Source of the DNA: Deltaproteobacteria bacterium
GTDB lineage: Bacteria; Myxococcota_A; Polyangia; DRWM01
DNA length: 40,696 nt
Assembly: GCA_019310245.1 (NCBI GenBank)
Contig: JAFDER010000004.1
Span: 1 to 40,696 of the forward strand
Direction: 5' to 3'
Part shown: piece after piece, positions 8,054 to 15,880 of the stretch
How positions within the stretch are numbered: the first letter of the stretch is position 1
Layout of the letters: each line of letters opens with the position of its first letter
Translations under genes and position numbers: made by a program
Notes under the pieces: model-generated
What the model was told of the DNA's origin: nothing
The model's input: the letters and a program-made list of their open reading frames with translations, nothing else
Database searches by the model: none

Positions 8054-9808
8054 ATGACGAGATGGACCTGCACCACCCTGCTTGCGGCCGCCCTCGTGGC
8101 CACCACGGCGGCCTGCAAGCCCAAGACCCAGCCGAAGGGGGAAGAGATGCCCACGCCCGAGGAGCCGGAAGTGACGCCCGAGGTGGAGAAGCCGACGAGC
8201 CAGTTCGCCGCCTGGGAGAGGATCCAGAAGCAGCTCACCAAGTTCGAGCAGTACAAGCTCGAGTGGAGCCGCGGCCCGCTCACCGACGGGCACCGGGCCA
8301 TGCTGAAGGAGCTGTTCGCAGCGGCAGACCTGATGGACGAGATGTTCCTCCGCCAGGTCTCCCGGCGCAACGTCCAGCTCAGGGTGGATCTCGAGAGGAG
8401 CGACGACCCGGGCAAGGAGGACATCGCCCACTACTTCCGGATCATGTTCGGCCCCTACGACCGTCTCGATCACAACAGGCCCTTCATCAACGTGCCGAGG
8501 AAGCTCAAGGGCGCCACCTTCTACCCGGCGAACATGGACAAGGCGGAGTTCGAGAAGTGGATCGAGGAGCACCCAGGTGACGAGCAGGCGTTCCGCGCAC
8601 CGTTCACCGTGCTGACCAGGACGAAGGAGAAGAGGCTCGCCGCGGTCCCCTACAGCGAGCACTACAAGGAGTGGCTCGAGCCGGCGGCCGCGCACCTGCG
8701 AACCGCGGCCTCGCACGCCGAGAACGAGAGCCTGAAGACGTTCCTCGAGAGCCGGGCCGAAGCCTTCGGGTCGAACGACTACTTCCGGTCGGACATGGAC
8801 TGGGTGAACGTGAAGGACCACGTCATCGACGTCACCATCGGCCCGTACGAGGTCTACGAGGACGAGCTTCTCGGGTACAAGGCGGCGTTCGAGGCCTACA
8901 TCTGCATCCGCGACCCGGAGCGGAGCGCACAGCTCGAGGAGATCAAGAACCACCTGCCCGAGATGGAGTCGAACCTGCCCATACCGGAGGAGCACCAGAA
9001 CAAGAACCGTGGCGCGAAGAGCCCCGTGGCCGTCGTCGACCTCATCTACTCCGCGGGCGACGCGAAGGCGGGCGTGCAGACGCTGGCGTTCAACCTGCCC
9101 AACGACGAGAAGGTGCGCGAGCACAAGAACGGGGGCGCAAAGAAGGTGATCCTGCGCAACATGATGCACGGCAAGTACGACGTGATCATGAAGCGCATCG
9201 CCCCCATCGTGACCGCCGAGGACCAGGCCGGGAAGGTGACGTTCGAGCAGTTCTTCAACCACACGCTGATGCACGAGATCTCGCACTCCGTCGGCCCCGG
9301 CACCATCGTCAAGGAGGGCGAGAAGACGGAGGTGAGCAAGGAGATCAAGGAGCTCTACCCGACGATCGAGGAGGCGAAGGCCGACACGCTGGGCATGTAC
9401 AACTCGATCTTCCTCATCGAGAAGGGCTACTTCCCCGAGGACGTGCGCGAGAACATCTGGGTGACGTTCATGGCGGGCACCTTCCGCTCGGTGCGCTTCG
9501 GCGCCAACGAGGCGCACGGAAAGGCGAACGTGATCATCTTCAACTACCTCGTCGAGAAGGGCGCCTACATCCGCGACGAGCAGACAGGCAAGTTCGCCGT
9601 CGAGTTCGACAAGATCGAGGCGGCCGTCAAGGACCTCGCACACGACCTGCTGATGCTCGAGGCGCTCGGCGACTACGAGGGGTCGAAGGCCTTCATCGAG
9701 AAGTACGGGACGATGAGCAAGGACATGAAGGCCCTCGTGGACCAGGTGAACGAGGCCGACATCCCCGTGGACATCGAGCCCATCTTCGACATCGACGACA
9801 TCAAGTAA
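8054..9808 (+). CDS. Lipoprotein, dipeptidyl-peptidase III-like (M49-related) zinc hydrolase
   Basis: SD ggaggaag; lipobox TTAACKPK; LMHEISHSVGPGTIV zinc motif followed by EEAKADTLGMY. Confidence 0.82.
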   Translation: MTRWTCTTLLAAALVATTAACKPKTQPKGEEMPTPEEPEVTPEVEKPTSQFAAWERIQKQLTKFEQYKLEWSRGPLTDGHRAMLKELFAAADLMDEMFLRQVSRRNVQLRVDLERSDDPGKEDIAHYFRIMFGPYDRLDHNRPFINVPRKLKGATFYPANMDKAEFEKWIEEHPGDEQAFRAPFTVLTRTKEKRLAAVPYSEHYKEWLEPAAAHLRTAASHAENESLKTFLESRAEAFGSNDYFRSDMDWVNVKDHVIDVTIGPYEVYEDELLGYKAAFEAYICIRDPERSAQLEEIKNHLPEMESNLPIPEEHQNKNRGAKSPVAVVDLIYSAGDAKAGVQTLAFNLPNDEKVREHKNGGAKKVILRNMMHGKYDVIMKRIAPIVTAEDQAGKVTFEQFFNHTLMHEISHSVGPGTIVKEGEKTEVSKEIKELYPTIEEAKADTLGMYNSIFLIEKGYFPEDVRENIWVTFMAGTFRSVRFGANEAHGKANVIIFNYLVEKGAYIRDEQTGKFAVEFDKIEAAVKDLAHDLLMLEALGDYEGSKAFIEKYGTMSKDMKALVDQVNEADIPVDIEPIFDIDDIK

Positions 9809-9814
9809 GCCGAG

Positions 9815-11452
9815 CTACATGGACAGCTTCCTGGGATCCGAGCCGCCCTCGCGGCTCTCGTTCCAGGCGATCACGCGCACCGCGGGCTGCGAGACCACGG
9901 GGCAGACGAACTCGCACGCGCCGCATCCCACGCACATCGACAGGTCCACGTGCGGCCGCTGCATCATGACGGAGCCTCCGTCGAACCCCGTCTCCTCCAC
10001 CTCATCGAGCACGATGGCCTTCGGGGCGGTGGGGCAGTGCTCCTGGCACACGATGCACGGCGTCCGGTTCGCCCAGGGCAGGCAGGCCCCCCTGTCGATG
10101 ACGGCGGCGCCGATGATCACGCCCGGAGACCGCGACTCCCACCCCTTCTGCTCCTTCGTGAGCGGGGCGATGGCGCCGCTGGGGCAGACCTCGGAGCACC
10201 GCACGCAGGGCACCTCGCAGTAGCCCGCAACGGGCACCAGCACGGGAGTGTAGATGCCCTCCAGCGCGGCCTCCGTGACGGCGGGCTGTATCACGTTCGT
10301 GGGGCAGGCCTTCATGCAGGTGCCGCACCGCAGGCAGCGCGCGAGGAACTCTTCCTCCGGCAGGGAGCCGGGAGGCCGGACGCGGCGCGGATGGGGCCGG
10401 CGTTCGCCGGGGATGCCCGCCCGCGCGACGGGCACGAAGGCCAGGCCGGCCGCGGCGCTCGCGAGCATGCTGCGCCTGCCCGGGTCCAGCGCCGCGTGGC
10501 GGCCTGTGGGAAAGAACCTGAAGCGCAGCGCACCGTCCGGACAGGATGCCTGGCAGTTGAGGCACAGGACGCACTCGTGAGGCTTCCACCTGCGTCCCCC
10601 GGCCGGTTCGGGATCGCAGCCACCCTCGCACGACTGCGAGCACTTGCCGCAGTGCGTGCACGCCTCCTCGTCGCGGTCGAGGCCGAACAGGCTGAAGCGG
10701 CCGAGCAGGCCGAGCATGGCTCCGAGAGGGCAGAGCACACGGCAGTAGAAGCGAGGCATCCAGGCCGCGGCCGCGAGCGCAGCGACGAAGACGAGGAGCG
10801 TGAACAGCGCGGCGGTCGAGACGAGCCCCTCCGGCGCGAGCCCGAGCTCGACGCCGAGGACGTGGGAGACGGCGGTGGGCGCCTGGGTGAAGGGGTAGAT
10901 GGGCACGAGGGCCAGCATCGAGGCGAACGCCTCCAGGATCCCGGCCAGCGCCGGCATGAATCCCTCCGCCATGCCGCGCACGAGAAACGCGATGGGATCG
11001 AGCAGTCCGGCGAGCGCGCTGCCCATGAGCGCCGCGGCGAGCGAAAAGGCGAGGATCCAGTACTTCACCTTCTGGTGCGGCCCGCTCCGATTGCGCTCGA
11101 CGGCGAGCGAGGCCTTCCTGCGGCGCATCCAGCCGACAACGTGCTGCAGCGTGCCCATGGGACAGAGCCAGCCGCAGAACGCGCGGCCCATGACGATGGT
11201 CAGGGCGATGACCGCGAAGCTCCAGATCAGGCCGCCGTAGATGCGTCCCGTCGAGAACAGGGTCGTGATCGAGGCAAGCGGATCCAGGTCGAAGAAGAAC
11301 TGGAGCTCCAGACCGGGGATCCTCGGACCCTCCTGGACCAGGACGAAGAACGAGGCGAAGAACAGCACGAGGAACACGGCCTGGCTCACCCGGCGCACCT
11401 GCCGCGCGGCGAGGATGCCCTCCCCGGGGGACTCAGACGAGCTCTTCGACAC
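9815..11452 (-). CDS. 4Fe-4S polyferredoxin membrane protein (NapH-like N-terminal plus NapG/MauM-like C-terminal fusion)
   Basis: CGWLCPMGTLQ and CRVLCPLGAML membrane motifs; clusters CTHCGKC, CVLCLNCQASCP, CLRCGTCMKACP, CVRCSEVCP, CIVCQEHCP, CVGCGACEFVCP. Confidence 0.88.
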   Translation of the reverse strand: MSKSSSESPGEGILAARQVRRVSQAVFLVLFFASFFVLVQEGPRIPGLELQFFFDLDPLASITTLFSTGRIYGGLIWSFAVIALTIVMGRAFCGWLCPMGTLQHVVGWMRRRKASLAVERNRSGPHQKVKYWILAFSLAAALMGSALAGLLDPIAFLVRGMAEGFMPALAGILEAFASMLALVPIYPFTQAPTAVSHVLGVELGLAPEGLVSTAALFTLLVFVAALAAAAWMPRFYCRVLCPLGAMLGLLGRFSLFGLDRDEEACTHCGKCSQSCEGGCDPEPAGGRRWKPHECVLCLNCQASCPDGALRFRFFPTGRHAALDPGRRSMLASAAAGLAFVPVARAGIPGERRPHPRRVRPPGSLPEEEFLARCLRCGTCMKACPTNVIQPAVTEAALEGIYTPVLVPVAGYCEVPCVRCSEVCPSGAIAPLTKEQKGWESRSPGVIIGAAVIDRGACLPWANRTPCIVCQEHCPTAPKAIVLDEVEETGFDGGSVMMQRPHVDLSMCVGCGACEFVCPVVSQPAVRVIAWNESREGGSDPRKLSM

Positions 11453-12434
11453 GGCGGTCCTCCCCGATCTCGAGCTCGCCCAGCCCCCGCTCGGCGCCGA
11501 GCGGGATGTACGGGATCTCGTCCGGGCTCCTGCCGATCAGGGTGCAGCCCAGCGCGTCGGCCGCCACGGGATCGGTGGAGGCGATCACGGTATCGCGGCG
11601 CACGACGTCGTCCAGGCTGCCTCCCGACGGGCCGTTGTCGAGCAGGACCCGCACGCCGTCGACGATGTTCAGGGTGGGGCGCGTCCACTCGGTCAGGTCC
11701 ACGATCGAGTCGTCGAGCCTGTGGTGGAGCTTTCCCCGGTTGCCCCCCGCGATCCCGTAGAGGTTCTTCATGGCCCCGGTGTAGCCGGCCAGGCCGTGCT
11801 GCTTGGCCACCGGGATGTTGATGAGCCTGTCCGCATCGAGGACGGCGCGCAGGATCGCCCAGCGCTCGATGGCCCGGCCGTTCACGTCGACCGTGACGAA
11901 GTCCCCGGAATCCGGGATGACCACCTTGCCGCCCGAGACAAGGGCCGCGTCCCGGATCCCGCTGCGGTTGAAGCACATGCGCGGCGCATTGCAGGTGTTG
12001 TCGGTCACCACCACCTCGCGGGCGCCGGCGTCCATGCACAGCGCCACCACCGCGCCGACGAGCTCGGGGTTCGTGTTGGCGGCCTGCTCGGGCAGGCGGT
12101 TCCAGCCCACGTTGGGCTTCACGACCACCCGGTCGCCGCGGGAGACGAAACGCTCGATGCCTCCGAGGCACTCGATGGCGCGTCTGACGAGCGCCCCTCC
12201 GTCCACCGGTCCGACGCCCGCCTCGCGGCGCTTCACCACGGCCAGCAGCGGGGCGGGCCTGTCCACCTCGACGGGCCTGAGCGGCGCGCGGATTGCACGA
12301 AAGCTGCGGACAGGAGGCCGGGAGGCCCGGCGCGTGAAGGCGAAGGTTCCGGCCGCTCCCGCCGCGGCCAGGGCCGCAGCGGTTCTCGCGGATCTGTGGA
12401 GAAAATCCCGGCGGTCGACCTTGCGATCCTTCAT
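11433..12434 (-). CDS. DUF362 domain protein with Tat signal
   Basis: ATG 12434: MKDRKVDRRDFLHRSARTAAALAAAG twin-arginine leader; VVVKPNVGWNR, VVVTDNTCNAPR, NIPVAKQHGLAGYTGAMKNLYG DUF362 signatures; overlaps the downstream gene by 20 nt. Confidence 0.85.
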   Translation of the reverse strand: MKDRKVDRRDFLHRSARTAAALAAAGAAGTFAFTRRASRPPVRSFRAIRAPLRPVEVDRPAPLLAVVKRREAGVGPVDGGALVRRAIECLGGIERFVSRGDRVVVKPNVGWNRLPEQAANTNPELVGAVVALCMDAGAREVVVTDNTCNAPRMCFNRSGIRDAALVSGGKVVIPDSGDFVTVDVNGRAIERWAILRAVLDADRLINIPVAKQHGLAGYTGAMKNLYGIAGGNRGKLHHRLDDSIVDLTEWTRPTLNIVDGVRVLLDNGPSGGSLDDVVRRDTVIASTDPVAADALGCTLIGRSPDEIPYIPLGAERGLGELEIGEDRRVEELV

Positions 12435-12652
12435 GAACAACCAGTGCCCGGAGGCCCTCTCATATATAAGAATACGTTCTACACTCGATAACGCACTTTT
12501 TACCCGACTGTGCAAAAAGTTCATAACCGGAGCGCGTCCAGCGCAGGGCAGCCACGGCCCCGCCCCCGCCCGCCCGGGAGGATGCCGCGAGATCTTCTCA
12601 ATGTTATCAGCAGGTTGCAACGATCTCCCGGATCCGGACAGACCGGAGAAGT

Positions 12653-12668
12653 AGGCACGGGCCTTGCA
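12653..12668 (+). promoter_or_regulatory. Sigma-54 (-24/-12) promoter candidate for the minor pilin cluster
   Basis: aGGCACGggccTTGCa versus TGGCAC-N5-TTGCW: one mismatch, GG-N10-GC spacing exact. Confidence 0.6.
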
Positions 12669-12684
12669 GAATAGATGACCCGTG

Positions 12685-13380
12685 ATGAAGCGAGAAGCGA
12701 AAAAGGAGCAGGCAACGGCATGGAGGCCCACGGGCTACACGCTCGTGGAGCTGATGATCGTCGTGCTGATCATCGGCATCATGTCAGCCATCGCGGCACC
12801 GGCCCTCATGGAGAGCCGCAAGAGGAGCACCCTGGGCTCCGTCCCCAGGCAGACGCTGTCGATCTTCGAGACCGCGCGCGCCCGCTCCCTCATGCGCAAC
12901 GCCGCGATGCGCATCATCATCACGAGGGGCGACACGACCGTCCCGGGCAACATCGTGCTGCACGAGTCGCTGAACACGTCCTGCAACTTCTTCCCGCGCA
13001 GCGCCACCGACATCGACCGCGGAGCCGAGACGCGCTGGGCGATCATGACGATGGACCTGAACACGTCGCGCTACACGAACGTGGGCATCCACATGAGCCT
13101 GATGGGGTTCGGGACCGTGAAGTACGACCCCTCGGCAGGCCGAACGCTCACGGGAACGCTGACCACGCCCTACCTGGATCTGTGCCTCAACCGGCGCGGG
13201 CTCCTCCTCGAGAACACGAGCACGTTCACGAACCCCGACTGGCTGCGCATCAACAGCGGGGGCCTCCTGCAGGACAACCAGGTGGTCATCGGCTTCCAGC
13301 GCCGCGAGGACGGCCTCGACGTGGGCGTCGAGCGCATCGTGCTCGTCAAGCAGGGGGCCGTGGCGAGGATCATGAGGTGA
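12685..13380 (+). CDS. Type IV pilus minor pilin, FimT/GspH-like
   Basis: Prepilin site RPTG|YTLVELMIVVLIIGIMSAIAAPALMESRKR; GspH/FimT-like length. GTG at 12682 is an alternative start. Confidence 0.85.
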   Translation: MKREAKKEQATAWRPTGYTLVELMIVVLIIGIMSAIAAPALMESRKRSTLGSVPRQTLSIFETARARSLMRNAAMRIIITRGDTTVPGNIVLHESLNTSCNFFPRSATDIDRGAETRWAIMTMDLNTSRYTNVGIHMSLMGFGTVKYDPSAGRTLTGTLTTPYLDLCLNRRGLLLENTSTFTNPDWLRINSGGLLQDNQVVIGFQRREDGLDVGVERIVLVKQGAVARIMR

Positions 13381-13385
13381 CGGGC

Positions 13386-13976
13386 ATGAGGCACCCCGCA
13401 AAGCAGGACGGGTTCACCTTCATCGAGGTCATGATGGCCCTGCTCATCTTCGGAATTGGGCTCCTGGGCATCATGGCCCTGCACGTGGTGGCGCGAAAGG
13501 GCAACAACGAGGCCCAGAACCTGAGCGCGGCCACCGCGATCTGCGAGCACTGGATGGAGCGGATGCGCACCGAATCGACGATGTGGCAGACCGGGGCATC
13601 GGACCTGATCGCGTCCGAGACGCCCATGCTCGCGCCGCTGGCGCCGGGCGTCATGACGCCGGGCGCCACCACGGGCTGGATCGCTCCGCCGCACAACCCC
13701 CTGCTCAACAAGACGCTGGAGGAGAGGACGACGGTCAGCGGAGGCTCGGCGATCCCCATCGGCGAGTACTGCACGCAGTACCGCGTCACGACCCTCATCC
13801 CCGGACAGGTGCTCAGGGCCGAGGTGAGGATCACGTGGTGGAAGGAGAACGTGAAGCGGCCGGTCAGCTGGAACACGTGCCCCGCCCACACGGGCGCGGG
13901 AGGCGATCCGGACATCACGAAGTCGCACGTCATCACGCTCTCGTCGACGCTGTGGAGGAACCCGCCGGGATCATGA
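13386..13976 (+). CDS. pilV: Type IV pilus minor pilin, PilV-like
   Basis: KQDG|FTFIEVMMALLIFGIGLLGIMALHVVARKGNNEAQNLSAA resembles PilV. Confidence 0.85.
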   Translation: MRHPAKQDGFTFIEVMMALLIFGIGLLGIMALHVVARKGNNEAQNLSAATAICEHWMERMRTESTMWQTGASDLIASETPMLAPLAPGVMTPGATTGWIAPPHNPLLNKTLEERTTVSGGSAIPIGEYCTQYRVTTLIPGQVLRAEVRITWWKENVKRPVSWNTCPAHTGAGGDPDITKSHVITLSSTLWRNPPGS

Positions 13977-15268
13977 CGATGATGAAACAGAGAGGATTCA
14001 CGCTCATCGAGCTGATGGTGGCGATCTTCGTGGGCGCCATCGTGATCGCGGGCATCTTCGTCATCTTCACCAACAGCCAGAAGATCTTCCACCAGGAAGG
14101 GCGGATCTCGCAGGCCCAGCTCGGCGCCAGGATCGGGATGGAGCTGCTCAAGAGCGACATCCGCCGCGCCGCCTACCTGTCGAGCCCGAACCCCGGGCCG
14201 CATCCCGTGATGGGCGGCCGCAACGTCGACCCGCTCGTCTGCTTCAACCAGGGGGTCACGGGCCTGGACCTCCAGCCGGTGGTGCACACGAACGGCACGG
14301 ACGGCAAGGTCTTCAACACGATGGGCGCACCGGTGGACATCCCCTACCCGGCCCAGAACATCGGCCTGCGGCCGGACTCCGTCATCCTCGTGGGCAACTA
14401 CATCAACGCCAACGCCTACCTGGCGCAGACGATCAGCGCGAGCACGGGTGCCATCCGTCTGCAGACGATCCAGACCGCTCCTCCGCCGGGCATGAACCCG
14501 GCGTCCGACTCGTGGTCCAGCCGGGACACCATCGGCGACAACGAGTTCCAGAGGATGTTCCCCAGCACCGCGTTCGTGCGCGTCGTCAACCGCCACGGGC
14601 GCATGATGTTCGCCCGGATCACCGGCGCCGACTTCGCCAACATGACCGTCAACGTGTCTGCCTCGGCCCTCAAGCAGGTCGGCGAGGCGATCCAGTGCGG
14701 GATCCCCGGGTACGGGGAGGGCAGCGAGGTCAACGTGGTCAACGCGATCCTGTACCGCGTGGAGATCGACCCGTCCCCCGAGGCCGTGGACTACGCGGAC
14801 GGCAACAAGCGCAAGAAGTCGGACCTCGTGCGCTACATGCTGGACCAGAACATGAACGTCCTGCGCGAGACGCGCGAGGTCGTGATCGAGCACGTCGTGG
14901 ACTTCCAGCTGTGGTACAGGCAGGACGACCCCATCGGCGCGCTGGGCTCCAGGCCCAACATCGACATGGACTGGCAGTCCAGCCTCCCCGACGACCGGCG
15001 GATCGTGATCGGCATCCCGATCGGCGCCTCGCCGCCGCCGCTCGACGGCTCGGTCAACGCGCATCCGGAGAACCTGCGCTCGGCCATCATCAAGATCAGC
15101 GTCAGGACGGCGGACGAGGACACGGAGTTCTCGTTCCTCATGAGGGGCCTGGGCGATCCCCTCCACCGCTTCGAGCTCAACCCCGTGACCGCGGGCGCCG
15201 CGCACATCAGGACCCTGGTCACCGAGGTCAAGCTCCCCAACATCGCCTTCAGGAACCTGAGAAACTAG
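13973..15268 (+). CDS. pilW: Type IV pilus minor pilin, PilW-like
   Basis: ATGA overlap with the upstream stop; KQRG|FTLIELMVAIFVGAIVIAGIFVIFTNSQKIF...MELLKSDIRRAAYL. Confidence 0.85.
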   Translation: MTMMKQRGFTLIELMVAIFVGAIVIAGIFVIFTNSQKIFHQEGRISQAQLGARIGMELLKSDIRRAAYLSSPNPGPHPVMGGRNVDPLVCFNQGVTGLDLQPVVHTNGTDGKVFNTMGAPVDIPYPAQNIGLRPDSVILVGNYINANAYLAQTISASTGAIRLQTIQTAPPPGMNPASDSWSSRDTIGDNEFQRMFPSTAFVRVVNRHGRMMFARITGADFANMTVNVSASALKQVGEAIQCGIPGYGEGSEVNVVNAILYRVEIDPSPEAVDYADGNKRKKSDLVRYMLDQNMNVLRETREVVIEHVVDFQLWYRQDDPIGALGSRPNIDMDWQSSLPDDRRIVIGIPIGASPPPLDGSVNAHPENLRSAIIKISVRTADEDTEFSFLMRGLGDPLHRFELNPVTAGAAHIRTLVTEVKLPNIAFRNLRN

Positions 15269-15270
15269 AG

Positions 15271-15870
15271 ATGAGACGAGAAGACACGGACGTACGGGCA
15301 AGAGAGTCGGGGGCGGTGCTCTACATCGCGCTGCTCGTCGTGGTGGCGCTCGCGGCGATCGGGACGATCGGAGTCCGATCCGTGCAGTTCGAGATCGCCA
15401 CGGCACGCAACGTCAAGCAGGGCACGCAGGCGCGCTACGTGGCCTACACGGGCAACATGGTCTCGATCAGGGAGTTCGGCCAGCGCTACTCCGCGTACCG
15501 CAAGTGGATGGCCACCCAGCACCAGGACTGGTTCGACTTCGACAACGACTACTTCGCCGCGTCGGCGACGCCCATCTTCGTCGAGTCCACCGTGGACGGG
15601 GACTGGTCGGCCCTGGGATACACGAACCTCAAGCCGGGGTTCTCCACCCGGGTCAGCCAGGGGATCGAGATGGGAGACGCCGCGGGCTACGCGGTCACGG
15701 GCACGACTCAGCAGAGCTTCTGCTTCCGCAAGTACACGTTCACCTCGCTCGGGACGATCATGCCGGATCCGACGCGCGTGGCGCCCGAGTTCATGGACAA
15801 CCTTGGAAACAGCGCGGAGACCATCAGGGCCACGAGCAACATCGGGCCGGTGGTCTGCGGCATTCAGTAG
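15271..15870 (+). CDS. pilX: PilX-like pilus assembly protein
   Basis: RESGAVLYIALLVVVALAAIGTIGVRSVQFEIATARNVKQGTQARYVAYTGN resembles the PilX N-terminal domain; genomic position between pilW and pilY1. Confidence 0.75.
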   Translation: MRREDTDVRARESGAVLYIALLVVVALAAIGTIGVRSVQFEIATARNVKQGTQARYVAYTGNMVSIREFGQRYSAYRKWMATQHQDWFDFDNDYFAASATPIFVESTVDGDWSALGYTNLKPGFSTRVSQGIEMGDAAGYAVTGTTQQSFCFRKYTFTSLGTIMPDPTRVAPEFMDNLGNSAETIRATSNIGPVVCGIQ

Positions 15871-15880
15871 AGGAAACACG

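Noticed and set aside
7814-9643. N-terminal two thirds of the 1179-aa minus-strand ORF
   Set aside because: Antisense to the well-supported M49-like lipoprotein gene; composition (L/V/R/H/D-rich) is typical of codon-bias shadow ORFs. The true gene starts at 7813.
9950-11821. 623-aa + strand ORF
   Set aside because: Antisense to the polyferredoxin/DUF362 genes, low-complexity R/G/H/A composition, no domain signal.
13370-15406. 678-aa minus-strand ORF opposite the pilin genes
   Set aside because: Shadow ORF of high-GC third positions; the pilin genes have clear prepilin motifs.
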